The notes beneath the pieces were generated by a model. It was given only the letters and a program-made list of their open reading frames with translations. It had not been told where the DNA came from and did no database searches. From assembly GCF_016908935.1 (NCBI RefSeq), contig NZ_JAFBEV010000006.1, positions 62,001-126,000 on the forward strand: 64,000 bases of DNA. The letters are read 5' to 3'. The first letter of the stretch is position 1, and every line of letters starts with the position of its first letter. The position numbers and the translations under genes were made by a program. This document shows, in pieces, positions 1 through 9,090 of the stretch. The DNA comes from Sporolactobacillus spathodeae (GTDB lineage: Bacteria > Bacillota > Bacilli > Bacillales > Sporolactobacillaceae).

Positions 1-1
1 G

Positions 2-190
2 CGCCAATTTCTGCAATTTTTTGCAGTTGCGGTGCTGCTTCACGCTTTATGGGATATGCCGCTTTTTGATGGCTCCGATATGAAATTACTCTTTTTGATT
101 GCCTGCGGCTGGTTCTTCGTCTTCGTGCTGATGAACAGCGGCTTGCGCCAGATCAATCGAATCGTTCGGAAAAATCAAGGCTTACGATGA
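2..190 (+). CDS. C-terminal end of a membrane protein, PrsW-like intramembrane protease (partial)
   Basis: The gene enters from the left edge and ends at TGA 188-190; 62 codons are visible. They encode two hydrophobic helices. The first carries an HALWDMP motif, which resembles the conserved His/Trp/Asp-Asn motif near the C-terminus of PrsW-family glutamic intramembrane proteases; the second is followed by a short basic tail. PrsW proteases cut anti-sigma factors in the membrane. The family call rests on this short motif only, and any polytopic membrane protein with a similar tail remains possible. Confidence 0.45.
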   Translation, partial: RQFLQFFAVAVLLHALWDMPLFDGSDMKLLFLIACGWFFVFVLMNSGLRQINRIVRKNQGLR

Positions 191-286
191 AAAATTGCAA
201 ATCATCGAAGCATGGCTTGCTTTGAGAAGCTATTTCTTATGAAATATGTCATACTAGAAAAATATGAAAAAAATGAGGCGAGGAAA

Positions 287-589
287 ATGAAAGTAAAAAT
301 TAACCGCAATGCGGCAAAGGTCATGAAAGAGATGTTGACTAATGAGGACGCAAAGGGCGATATGCTGCGTGTCATCGTCAGCGAACGTCATGGAAGCCAT
401 GTACATTATGCATTGACCTACAGCAAACCAACGCCATACGATGAAGTCGTTCATACAGATAAAGACGTCGATGTGCTGGTCGATACACGCGAAGACATGC
501 TTGACGGCATCTGGATCCAATTTTTCTACGTTCCCGAACCCGGCTTCGAGATTACAAACCCATCAAAAGGAAACGTCGGCCATCATTAA
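287..589 (+). CDS. HesB/IscA-like small protein without cysteines
   Basis: This is a 100-residue protein. I start it at ATG 287, preceded by a GAGGCGAGG-type ribosome site, and not at the upstream in-frame ATG at 212, which lacks one. The pattern of basic N-terminus, a central HGSHVHYAL stretch, an acidic VDTREDML turn and a GFEITNP C-terminus matches the HesB-like (YneR/YqiB) branch of the A-type Fe-S scaffold fold. It has no cysteine at all, so classical Fe-S carrier function is unlikely. The exact role in this branch is not established. It is a stand-alone gene downstream of the PrsW-like end. Confidence 0.6.
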   Translation: MKVKINRNAAKVMKEMLTNEDAKGDMLRVIVSERHGSHVHYALTYSKPTPYDEVVHTDKDVDVLVDTREDMLDGIWIQFFYVPEPGFEITNPSKGNVGHH

Positions 590-729
590 ATGTATGGGTC
601 AGCAGGCCTATCAAAGCGTTTAAATTTTGTTAGGCTCTGTTTAAAATTAATATTGATAATTCTATAAAATTTTAGAGAAAACCCAATTTCATCGGTTTTC
701 TTCTCTCTTGGTATACAGGTTAGGTTAGA

Positions 730-1188
730 TTAATAAGAGTCGACTCGTATTGCTGAATGTAGAACACGAATTGCATCAACAGAGTGGCTACCCCAATGAA
801 TTGTAAAAGTAAACTTCCACTCCCAGATGGCTTCAGAGATGTCATTTTTCTCATACAAAATTATTCCTTGTTTAACATCTTTATAGATATCCAATATGTC
901 ATCAGTCAAACTTGTCCTAACTGGCTCTTCTAATTGATAGGGATTAAAAACTTCCCAATAATCGTTGTATTGACCAAGATTAATTTGCGGTACAGTTAGA
1001 AATACGTCTACCGCTTCTTCGGATTCCGATTCAATGTCGGGCAAATGTATTGCTTTTGTGTATAAATCTAAAAGAGAAATAAGAAGGCTCATTAAGTTTT
1101 CATTTATCGGTTTGGAGTCGAAGGTATCGATCAGACTACAATAGCGTTGTGCTGATTGTAAAAATTCAATACCAGCCTGATTTTTCAT
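730..1188 (-). CDS. DUF5063-like protein of unknown function
   Basis: This is a 152-residue soluble, acidic, helical protein. It starts at ATG 1188 with AGAAGG about 7 bases upstream. The central YWEVFNPYQ and the C-terminal segment ending in HWGSHSVDAIRVLH resemble the DUF5063 family; I recognise this by pattern only. It lies 47 bp downstream of the small winged-helix gene on the same strand, so the two may be co-transcribed. No catalytic motif is visible. Confidence 0.55.
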   Translation of the reverse strand: MKNQAGIEFLQSAQRYCSLIDTFDSKPINENLMSLLISLLDLYTKAIHLPDIESESEEAVDVFLTVPQINLGQYNDYWEVFNPYQLEEPVRTSLTDDILDIYKDVKQGIILYEKNDISEAIWEWKFTFTIHWGSHSVDAIRVLHSAIRVDSY

Positions 1189-1235
1189 TTTATCGCCTTC
1201 TTCTGCACATGTGCTCGCCTTCTATTTTGACGTTA

Positions 1236-1418
1236 TTATCGTTTGAGTTCCCAGTAGCAGCGTTTCGGCGAGACGATTTTTTCTTCTTTTTTCAGTTTGG
1301 TCATCACTTTATTGATTTCCTTCTTGTCGATACCTGTTGCCTCGGCCACCGCGCCTGCATTGGCTGGTTCTGATGCCGCCTTGAAAAAATTTAGCACAGT
1401 TTCATAGTTTTCCATCAT
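1236..1418 (-). CDS. small winged-helix-like protein
   Basis: This is a 60-residue protein with a GGGAG ribosome site ahead of tandem ATGs. The sequence reads as a minimal winged helix: helix 1 (YETVLNFFKAA), helix 2 (NAGAVAEATG), recognition-like helix 3 (DKKEINKVMTKLKKE) and a basic wing ending in CYWELKR. No second domain is present. It could be a stand-alone DNA-binding regulator or an accessory factor. Its targets are unknown. It is followed by the DUF5063-like gene. Confidence 0.6.
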   Translation of the reverse strand: MMENYETVLNFFKAASEPANAGAVAEATGIDKKEINKVMTKLKKEEKIVSPKRCYWELKR

Positions 1419-1503
1419 TGATCGCTCCCATCATTGCTTGAATAGCTCCATTATAAGTCATTCCTTTGTGCTTGACTCAGGATATATTGAGACTTTTTCG
1501 TGA

Positions 1504-2453
1504 CTAATTGCACGCCCACTCGGCGATCTTTCGGATTTCATCCGGCGACGTTCGGCAGCAACCGCCGAGCAGCGACGCGCCTAGCTGGAACCATTGTCTG
1601 GAGGATTGCCCATAATCAACATGCGCAACTGGATGATGCCAGGATTTCGTTTGCGGATCGTACGTCTCGCCTGAATTAGGGTAGACGATTACCGGTTTAT
1701 CAGTCCCCCGGCGCACGCTCGTAATCGCCTGACTCGCCCATTGAGCAGGTAGACAATTAACCCCGACAGCGGCAATTGCCTCATGCGCACCGGCCCAGGC
1801 AGCTGCTTTCTCAAGCAGCGTCCCATCGCAAAGATGTTCCGGGTCGCCAAGACTAAACGATACCCAGGCCGACGCCTCTGGAAAATCTTTTTCAAGCAAA
1901 TCAATCAGCGCTTCGACTTCATCCATATTCGGCATCGTTTCAAAGGCAAAGAGATCGACATCCGCTTCCTTTAAGGCGTTCATTCGTGAAAAATGAAAAG
2001 ATTGGTAGTCGCGGCGGTTCAGTGAATAGGCGCCGGTGTATTCGGACCCGTCGGCCAGATAAGCGCCATATGGACCGACACTGCCAGCAATAATTGGGTA
2101 CAAGCGCGCGTCCCGTTCTGTCGCCGCAAGCTGTTCCCAAAATATTTGTCGCGCTTCGTCAGCTGCCCAAACGGCGGCTTTAATCAGGTGGTTACCTTCT
2201 TCTTCACTGATCCCAGCCTTCTGAAAGCCAGCGATAGTCGCTTGATAGGTGTCAGTAATCGCAACATCGGCGCCTGCTTGAAAATAGCGCAGATGCACGT
2301 CTCGAATCGCCATTGCATGATCACGAATCACAGAAGCCGACCAGAGCGTATTGCTGATATTGAGCCCCTTTTTTCAAGTTCGGTTGCCATCGCGCCGTCT
2401 AGAATCATCGGGTTTTTCCGTATCAAACCATCCGCGAGAATCGTTCGCCTCAT
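1504..2453 (-). pseudogene. mmuM: homocysteine S-methyltransferase, frameshifted near the N-terminus
   Basis: MmuM/YbgG-type enzymes methylate homocysteine with S-methylmethionine or SAM to give methionine. The C-terminal 275 codons are open and carry the zinc-site cysteines (VGVNCLP and LLGGCCRTSP). The true start is probably ATG 2453 (GGAGAAAAG upstream): its frame reads MILDGAMATELEKRG, then runs into a stop near 2331. The continuation (LNISNTLWSASVIRDH) sits in the next frame. The shift falls in the homopolymer CCCCTTTTTT at 2365-2374, so one lost base explains it. With the base restored the protein would be about 316 residues, the family size. Sequencing error is the main alternative to a real mutation. 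Confidence 0.8.
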
Positions 2454-2576
2454 TTTTCTTTTCTCCATTCTAGAATTAATTGGTGTAGCCCCTGCATTCA
2501 TTGCTACATATTATCCCATAGATTAAGCCAGCTTTCGATGATAAAGAACAGGCTTAACTAATGAAAAAAGATACAA

Positions 2577-2616
2577 AAAACGAGGTCGTCTCATCGCTGA
2601 GAGGCCTCGTTTGTTG
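2577..2616 (-). terminator. terminator of the NlpC/P60-LysM gene
   Basis: Inverted repeat AACGAGGtc.../...gcCTCGTTT followed on the minus strand by a run of T. It lies directly after the stop at 2628. Confidence 0.75.
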
Positions 2617-2627
2617 ACCATAAAATT

Positions 2628-3749
2628 TTACTGCTGTGGCATGTTCAGTACACGGTTTGGAAAAATCAGATCCGAAGTTAGCTGGTTGTCTGAGATCAGC
2701 TGCTTTACTGTGGTTCCATGATCCTTGGCAATCTTCCATAAAGTATCGCCCGACTTAATCGTATATTTTTCCACCGGCGTCTTCAGAATCAATTTCTGTC
2801 CCGGATGAATCAGCGTCCCGCTCAGGTGATTGAGCTTCTGAATTTTTGTGACTGTCAGTCCCGCTGTGTGATTGGCGATCGCCCAAAGCGAATCACCAGC
2901 AGTTACAATATAGACACCATGATTGACTGCATGCGATGGACTGCTCGACACAGTCTGAACCTTGGTTGACGCCGCTTGCGAAGCGGAACTCTGCGCTTGA
3001 CTCGCTGCTGGTTGATTGGCCGAAGCAACTACTGCCGGCTGATTGTCTGCAGTCTGTTCGCTAGATGTTGCGTTAGAATTCTGGTTGCTCGATTGCGATT
3101 CGCTAGATGTTGCATTAGAATTCTGGTTGCTCGATTGCGATTCGTTAGATGTTGCACTGGAATTCTGGTTGCTCGATTGCGATTCGCTAGATGTTGCACT
3201 GGAATTCTGGCTGCTCGCTGGCTGTTCGCTTGTTGTCGTGCTGGAACTCTGGTTGTTCGTTGCAGCACTCTGGCTCTGCGTTTGCGTTCCAGCGGCCGAT
3301 CCACTCGTCACAATCCGTCGTGCTGTAACGAATCTCGGCTGCCAGTAACTCGATGCGCCGCCGCCAAATATTTGCGTTTCGCGGACACCGACTGCAGAGT
3401 TTTCTGAGCTAATCATTCGATTATTGCCAACATAGATACCAACATGCGAGATGCCACTCCCGGATGTATTGAAAAAGACCAAATCGCCCGGCTGTAAATT
3501 TGACGCACTGACCGGCGTCCCATAATGGGATTGTGCTGCAGAATTATGCGGCAACGTCACACCGAATTGGGCAAAAACACGTTTTGTTAAACCCGAGCAA
3601 TCATTGTTTCCCCAGGAATAAGCCTGACCAATATCTGCTCGAGCGGCATCGGCGGGATTGGCGAAGGATGCCGCTTTGGCCTGATGCAGACCACTCCCCG
3701 TCACGACAAGTCCTCCTGCTATAGCAACAGTAAGAATATTTGTTTTCAT
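2628..3749 (-). CDS. secreted NlpC/P60 peptidoglycan hydrolase with two C-terminal LysM repeats
   Basis: This is a 373-residue cell-wall endopeptidase. I start at ATG 3749 because GGAGGG lies 5-10 bases upstream. Residues 1-27 form a signal peptide (cleavage near QAKA/AS). The NlpC/P60 domain covers about 30-150, with catalytic Cys51 in NNDCSGL and His102 in GISHVGIY. A Ser/Asn/Gln linker (about 160-260) contains 14-residue repeats. Two LysM modules follow (TAGDSLWAIA and KSGDTLWKIA), which bind glycan. The catalytic domain precedes LysM, the reverse of Bacillus LytE/LytF. The likely job is D,L-endopeptidase cutting during growth or separation. Confidence 0.9.
   Translation of the reverse strand: MKTNILTVAIAGGLVVTGSGLHQAKAASFANPADAARADIGQAYSWGNNDCSGLTKRVFAQFGVTLPHNSAAQSHYGTPVSASNLQPGDLVFFNTSGSGISHVGIYVGNNRMISSENSAVGVRETQIFGGGASSYWQPRFVTARRIVTSGSAAGTQTQSQSAATNNQSSSTTTSEQPASSQNSSATSSESQSSNQNSSATSNESQSSNQNSNATSSESQSSNQNSNATSSEQTADNQPAVVASANQPAASQAQSSASQAASTKVQTVSSSPSHAVNHGVYIVTAGDSLWAIANHTAGLTVTKIQKLNHLSGTLIHPGQKLILKTPVEKYTIKSGDTLWKIAKDHGTTVKQLISDNQLTSDLIFPNRVLNMPQQ
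3058..3240 (-). repeat. 42-bp in-frame tandem repeat inside the hydrolase linker
   Basis: Four units start near 3073, 3115, 3157 and 3199 (spacing 42 bp), with a degenerate fifth after 3240. Each encodes a 14-residue Ser/Asn/Gln-rich block. Copy number is likely to vary between strains. Confidence 0.85.
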
Positions 3750-4103
3750 GTGTTTCCCTCCATAAACAATTGAGATTCGATAGGGCCTCTTGCTTGTCCC
3801 CAAAACTGATCATAGTCTCCAAAAATTTCATTGGTATAACATGGTAGTTGCAGAAGAAATACAACTTCGTAACAAAAAATATGAATCGGATAATATTTCC
3901 GCAATTCTCTGGATCAATTGGTAAAATAAGCAAATATGTAGGTAAAGGCAAAGTCAAATGCTTCCTTGTCTTTTTATGATATAATTAGCCGTCGAAGAGA
4001 TAGGTCGTGAATCAAGTGGCCTACTTTTTTGCAAGTTAAGCGCACGCGTACAGCATGTGTTGATTGCATTCAATAAGCTCGATCAAAATGATAATGGTAA
4101 TAG

Positions 4104-4325
4104 CCTGGGTTTAACGTACAGGGGACTCCTCCTATCGAACAAAAGGTATATCTATGGAACATTTCTGTTCAGTTAAAAGCTAAACTGATACACTATCGAT
4201 TAGCACCTGCTTCATATTGGAATGAACTGAAGAAAGATTTTAACAAGCTTGAGATCAGTACCAAGATCAAAATTATTGAAGAAAAGTTGCTGACCGTGCT
4301 GCAGCATCCAAACAGTTCGGAATGA
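4104..4325 (+). pseudogene. unrecognised open frame without start codon, probable gene remnant
   Basis: After TAG 4101-4103 an open frame of 73 codons runs to TGA 4323-4325 with a protein-like composition (YWNELKKDFNKLEI, KIIEEKLLTVLQHP). No ATG, GTG or TTG with a ribosome site lies at its left end. It looks like the C-terminal part of a helical protein that lost its beginning. It precedes the MFS gene by about 60 bp. I do not recognise the family. Confidence 0.35.
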
Positions 4326-4386
4326 CCGATTCCAGCCTGATGCACGGTACTGGGAAGAAAAAAGAATGAAAGAGAGGAAGTCAATT

Positions 4387-6015
4387 ATGAGCGAATCAAA
4401 AGCACAGGAATTCGTGCCTGAGCAAGCGCAGACGAATCATCGATGGTGGGTACTCGTTGCCGTCTGCTTTGGTCTCTTTATGTCGCTGCTAGACGTCACC
4501 ATTGTCAATGTTGCATTGCCGGTTATCCAGCATGATTTGAAAGCCAGTTTTTCGAGCATTGAATGGGTAATCAGCGCGTATACCCTTGTTTTCGCCGTTG
4601 TTCTTGTCACGGCATCACGTCTTGGCGATATATACGGACGGAAAACGATGTTTACCATTGGACTGAGTATTTTTACTATCGGTTCACTTTTCTGCGGATT
4701 GTCGAGCCACTTTACCCTTTTTGGGCTTTCCCACATTCAAACCTTGAACGTTTTCCGCGGTGTTCAGGGACTCGGCGGCTCGGCAATGATGCCGCTGTCG
4801 CTTGCGATTATTTCATCGGTATTCACCGGCAAACAACGCGGCATTGCGATTGGCATCTGGGGTGGCATTAGCGGCCTTGCCACAGCGATTGGTCCGCTAA
4901 TTGGCGGTTTTCTCGTTGACACATTCAGCTGGCAGTCAATTTTTTACCTGAATGTTCCGATCGGTATTCTTGGAGCTGCGCTCTCCTTATGGGCTATTCC
5001 TCAATCGAGGGATGAAGAGGCAGCAGGAAAAATAGACTGGTTCGGCTTAATTACTTTCACCGTTTTCATGTTTTGCACTGTTTACGGACTGATTCGCGTC
5101 AATGAATACGGAATCGGCTGGACATCGCCACTGATTATTTGGCTTGGGATTATCGCTGTTGTCTCGCTGACTGCGTTCATCATCGGCGAATGGCGTATCG
5201 AAAACCCGATGATCGATCCACGCTTGTTTAAAGTCCCGAGCTTCACTGGTGCCGGTATTGCAGGGTTCTGCCTCAGCGCCGGCATGTACGCTCTTCTGCT
5301 ATATATTTCTATCTATTTCCAGAATATCCTCGGTTATGACGCGTTTCAGGCTGGACTCCGCCTGCTTCCATTCTGCGTGCTGTCGCTCCTGCTTGGACCG
5401 GTTGCCGGCGCATTAATGGGCAAAATCCAGCCGAAATGGTTGACTGTCAGTGGTCTGTTACTGCTTGGCATCGGCGTCTGGACAATGGGCGGGATCTCAG
5501 CGAATGATAAGCCGGTCGACTGGGTTATTCTCTTACCTGGTCTGATGATCGCCGGTTTCGGAAATGGTCTGGTCAATCCGCCGATTTCTAATCTCGCCGT
5601 TGGAACAGTCGCTCGCCACCGAGCCGGGATGGCTTCCGGTGCCAGCGGTGTCTTGCGCCAGATGGGCATTTCATTCGGTACAGCCATTTTCGGCGCAATT
5701 CTCTCCAGCCGCTACAATGCGGTGTTGACAGAGAAAGTCAGTAAGTTACACGGTCCTGCTTATTTGACCAGCGGGATCAAGCAACAAATCAGCTATGACC
5801 TTGAAAAGGCAGGTCCGCTTGCCGGAAGCACCGGATTCAACGGCGTGGTGCCGGCATCCTATAAACAGAACCCGCTATTCAGTCCATTACAGCACATCGG
5901 TCAATCGGCCTTTATGAGCGGTACCGTCACCGTCATCCACATCGCTTCGATTATTCTTTTAGTTGGCGCCGTCTGTTCGCTGTTTCTGATTCGGCAGAAA
6001 GATATGAAGCACTAA
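4387..6015 (+). CDS. DHA2-family (EmrB/QacA-type) drug:H+ exporter
   Basis: This is a 542-residue 14-helix major facilitator. I start at ATG 4387 (AGAGGAAG upstream), not 21 bases earlier. Motif D1 (LLDVTIVNVALP) is in helix 1, a GDIYGRK loop-2-3 motif follows, and GLVNPP marks the second half. DHA2 proteins expel lipophilic or cationic compounds at the cost of the proton gradient. No adjacent regulator is intact; an unrecognised broken frame lies just upstream. An intrinsic terminator follows. Substrate cannot be read from sequence. Confidence 0.88.
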   Translation: MSESKAQEFVPEQAQTNHRWWVLVAVCFGLFMSLLDVTIVNVALPVIQHDLKASFSSIEWVISAYTLVFAVVLVTASRLGDIYGRKTMFTIGLSIFTIGSLFCGLSSHFTLFGLSHIQTLNVFRGVQGLGGSAMMPLSLAIISSVFTGKQRGIAIGIWGGISGLATAIGPLIGGFLVDTFSWQSIFYLNVPIGILGAALSLWAIPQSRDEEAAGKIDWFGLITFTVFMFCTVYGLIRVNEYGIGWTSPLIIWLGIIAVVSLTAFIIGEWRIENPMIDPRLFKVPSFTGAGIAGFCLSAGMYALLLYISIYFQNILGYDAFQAGLRLLPFCVLSLLLGPVAGALMGKIQPKWLTVSGLLLLGIGVWTMGGISANDKPVDWVILLPGLMIAGFGNGLVNPPISNLAVGTVARHRAGMASGASGVLRQMGISFGTAIFGAILSSRYNAVLTEKVSKLHGPAYLTSGIKQQISYDLEKAGPLAGSTGFNGVVPASYKQNPLFSPLQHIGQSAFMSGTVTVIHIASIILLVGAVCSLFLIRQKDMKH

Positions 6016-6039
6016 TAGCAAAGGAAAGTTTCAAAAAGA

Positions 6040-6090
6040 TCAGGCCTGAATTCGCGTGTTGGCGATTCCAGGTCTGTTTTCTTTTTTTAT
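6040..6090 (+). terminator. intrinsic terminator after the MFS gene
   Basis: Long imperfect hairpin (CAGGCCTGAATTCGC pairing with GCGATTCCAGGTCTG) followed by TTTTCTTTTTTT. Confidence 0.8.
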
Positions 6091-6200
6091 GACAATAACA
6101 GCAGCCCTAAAAAGTAGTTCATCGAATCGAGCCCCCAAACGCCTTGAAAACTTAACAAGAGTGAATAGAATACAATATTCCTATTTTTTAAATAATTATT

Positions 6201-6230
6201 TTGATAGACTATGTTAAAATAAGGTATAAA
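6201..6230 (+). promoter_or_regulatory. sigma-A-like promoter of the HD-GYP gene
   Basis: TTGATA at 6201-6206 and TATAAA at 6225-6230, separated by 18 bp, 30 bp ahead of the chosen start codon. Confidence 0.5.
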
Positions 6231-6260
6231 TTTCCAAGACTAGAAGAAAAGGAGGAGCAA

Positions 6261-7274
6261 ATGATTGTTCAAAAGTTGGAATCTTTTTTAACCAAAAGGC
6301 TTAACGATCACTTAATCCTGATGATTTGTTATATCTGGTCTATTGCTGCTGCTCTTCTTGTTGCTTGCACAAACGGAACGAGCAACGTCTTCACGAATAT
6401 CATGTATTTACCGATCGCCTGCGCATCGGCAACTAATTCTATAAAAAAGGCGGCTGTTCACGCTTTGATCAGTGGGCTGCTCATTGGTCCACTGATGCCG
6501 CTTACGTTCGCTCCCTATCAAAACCAGAAATTGTTAAACTGGATTATCCGTCTCATCATTTTTATCATCATCTCGCTCGTCATTAGTTTCATTGCAAAAT
6601 ATCACAGAAAAGAATTCAACAGAAATTTGGAATTAAATAAAGAATTATCCGAAGCGCAGATGGCGACGATTTATTCATTAGTCAAATTACTTGAATCCCG
6701 AGATGCAAAAACTGGTTTTCATGTAGAACGTGTGGCCGCGTTGTGCCAACTCCTGGCGATTAAATTGCAAAAGTTACCAAAGTACCAGAAAACATTAAGT
6801 AAAACATATATTGAAAGTCTGGTACGCTCAAGCGCGCTTCATGATATCGGCAAAGTTGCGATTCCTGATCGGATTCTGCTTAAACCGGGTAAGTTGTCGC
6901 CCGAGGAATTCGAAATCATGAAAACACATACAACACTCGGCGCCGACACGTTAGCTGAAGTCTTTCGCAAATACCCAGGTAGCACTTTTTTGAAATTGGG
7001 AATACAGATTAGCCGTTTCCATCATGAACACTGGGACGGCAGCGGCTATCCAGAAGGGCTGCGCGGAGATGACATTCCGCTCTGCGCCCGAATTGTCGCT
7101 CTTGCAGATGTTTATGAAGCGCTACGCTCGGAACGTCCCTATAAAAAAGCTTACTCGCACGAAAAGTCGCTGGCTATTCTCAAACAAGGACGCGGTTCGC
7201 ACTTTGATCCCGATATTGTTGCTATCTTTGATCGCAATTCCGCTGAATTTCTTACTGCTTTTGAACAATTTTAA
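6261..7274 (+). CDS. membrane HD-GYP domain protein, likely c-di-GMP phosphodiesterase
   Basis: This is a 337-residue protein with a strong AAAGGAGG site before ATG 6261. Residues 1-120 hold about four membrane helices; a short coiled stretch leads to an HD-GYP domain (about 140-337). Key motifs are visible: HDIGKVAIPD (HD dyad), HHEHWDGSGYP (H..H and GYP) and ALADVYEAL. HD-GYP enzymes hydrolyse cyclic di-GMP to pGpG or GMP. Two GGDEF genes near 24-25.8 kb could supply the substrate. What the membrane part senses is unknown. Confidence 0.85.
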   Translation: MIVQKLESFLTKRLNDHLILMICYIWSIAAALLVACTNGTSNVFTNIMYLPIACASATNSIKKAAVHALISGLLIGPLMPLTFAPYQNQKLLNWIIRLIIFIIISLVISFIAKYHRKEFNRNLELNKELSEAQMATIYSLVKLLESRDAKTGFHVERVAALCQLLAIKLQKLPKYQKTLSKTYIESLVRSSALHDIGKVAIPDRILLKPGKLSPEEFEIMKTHTTLGADTLAEVFRKYPGSTFLKLGIQISRFHHEHWDGSGYPEGLRGDDIPLCARIVALADVYEALRSERPYKKAYSHEKSLAILKQGRGSHFDPDIVAIFDRNSAEFLTAFEQF

Positions 7275-7450
7275 AAATACTAATGGCGTGTTTATATGCC
7301 ATCATCTAAATTGATGTTCACAGATTTTTTGTATTGAAGAAACTTAGGAATAGAGCAACACACCCTTGCTCTTTCAGAAACATCTTCCTATACTTAATCT
7401 TGCATTCTACTATACGTATGCACTTCTTTTTGAAGAACGGTGAAAAAACA

Positions 7451-8995
7451 ATGGCGTTATTCAAGCATGATCGCACCCAATTTAACTATATTGGCAAAGG
7501 GCTAATCGTCGGCATCCTTACCGGGTTTGTAGTTAGCCTGTTCCGACTGCTCATTGAAGTCGCTCTGAAACTGTGGATGTTTCTCTATCAAAACATTCCA
7601 GCCCATCCACTGCTTATCCTTTTAATCCTCGCGCTTTGCATTGGTATTCCGCTTCTGATCGGTTGGCTCATTAAAGGGCATTCAGATGTCACCGGATCAG
7701 GCATTCCTCAAGTCGAAGGTCAGCTTATCGGTGATCTTGAAATGAATTGGTGGCAAGTACTTTGGCGCAAGTTTGTGACCGGTGTGCTCGGCATCGGCGC
7801 GGGGCTTTTTCTCGGACGCGAAGGACCGTCAATACAGCTAGGCGCAGCTGTCGGCCAAGGGATTGCGGAACAGTTCAACGAAAATCGCTCCTTCAAGCGT
7901 ATTCTGATCGCCGGAGGCGCGGCATCGGGTTTGTCCGCGGCTTTCAACGCGCCAATCGCGGGTACATTATTCGTTCTTGAAGAAATCTATCATAATTTTT
8001 CACCGCTTGTCTGGATAGTCTCGCTGACTGGAGCGATCAGCGCTGATTTTGTCTCCTCATCCATTTTTGGATTACTGCCCGTGCTGCATGTCCCTGTGAC
8101 CCGGAACTTCCCGCTCTTCGACTATTGGCAAATCGTGCTTTTTGGCCTGCTTCTCGGACTTTGTGGCTATATTTATCAGCGGGTACTCCTTGTCATGCCA
8201 AAGCTTTACGCGAAAATACCGAAGCTTCCACGCATCTACCATGGACTCGTTCCCTTTCTGCTTGTCATCCCGATTGGTATTTTCTGGGCTGATACGCTTG
8301 GTGGCGGCAATGCACTCATTCTAGCCCTTGGGGTTCATACGCCTGTACTCCTTATTCTAATTGGCTTATTTTTGCTTCGTTTCCTATTTTCTATGGTTTC
8401 TTACGGCTCCGGCTTGCCCGGTGGCATTTTTCTGCCAATCCTATCACTCGGCGCGCTGCTCGGCGCCATCTATGGCACGATCATGGCTAGAGTAGGCTTG
8501 CTGCCAAATAGTTTAATTGCCAATCTGATCATTTTCGGCATGGCCGGCTATTTTGCCGGAATCAGCAAAGCACCATTTACAGCGATTATTCTCATCACCG
8601 AGATGGTCGGATCCCTCGAACATTTGCTGCCACTTGCTATCGTCTCGCTGCTCGCCTATCTGATTGTTGATTGGCTTGGTGGTGCGCCGATCTACCAATC
8701 GCTACTCGAGCGAATGACATTGAAGAAAAAAGCAGATCGCTCATCCGGCCAATTGGATCGGCTCGAGATTCCTGTATTTGCGGACGGTTCATTCGTTAAT
8801 CGTCAAGTCCGTGACATCCGCTGGCCCGATCGCAGTCTACTCATTGCCATCCGCCGCGGCGAACACGAGATAATCCCGCACGGAGACACACTCATTCGTT
8901 CAGGCGATCACCTCATTCTCATGATTGAAACGGATATTCGCGCCAACGTATACAATCATTTGCAGCAGATGAACACCAGCAGCCCGAAGGAATAA
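7451..8995 (+). CDS. ClC-type chloride/proton antiporter with C-terminal RCK_C domain
   Basis: This is a 514-residue protein. I start at ATG 7451 (MALFKHDRTQ); the frame is open upstream but the added residues are not ClC-like, and the ribosome site is weak in either case. Signature motifs are GSGIPQ, GREGPSIQLGA (gating glutamate) and GSGLPGGIFLP. The glutamate of LEEI matches the internal proton glutamate of CLC antiporters, so exchange rather than channel activity is expected. The last 70 residues resemble a TrkA-C (RCK_C) ligand-binding domain. Likely roles are acid tolerance or anion efflux. Confidence 0.88.
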   Translation: MALFKHDRTQFNYIGKGLIVGILTGFVVSLFRLLIEVALKLWMFLYQNIPAHPLLILLILALCIGIPLLIGWLIKGHSDVTGSGIPQVEGQLIGDLEMNWWQVLWRKFVTGVLGIGAGLFLGREGPSIQLGAAVGQGIAEQFNENRSFKRILIAGGAASGLSAAFNAPIAGTLFVLEEIYHNFSPLVWIVSLTGAISADFVSSSIFGLLPVLHVPVTRNFPLFDYWQIVLFGLLLGLCGYIYQRVLLVMPKLYAKIPKLPRIYHGLVPFLLVIPIGIFWADTLGGGNALILALGVHTPVLLILIGLFLLRFLFSMVSYGSGLPGGIFLPILSLGALLGAIYGTIMARVGLLPNSLIANLIIFGMAGYFAGISKAPFTAIILITEMVGSLEHLLPLAIVSLLAYLIVDWLGGAPIYQSLLERMTLKKKADRSSGQLDRLEIPVFADGSFVNRQVRDIRWPDRSLLIAIRRGEHEIIPHGDTLIRSGDHLILMIETDIRANVYNHLQQMNTSSPKE

Positions 8996-9090
8996 AAAAC
9001 AGTAATGATAGGCGTCCCGTTTCGATCACCCTCAGACAGTTTTCAAAATGAACATTATGGCAACAGGACGTTTGTTTCCAATCTCCAGCT

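Noticed and set aside
2976-3407. Cys/Arg-rich plus-strand open frame
   Set aside because: It is the antisense of the Ser/Asn-rich linker repeats of the NlpC/P60 protein.
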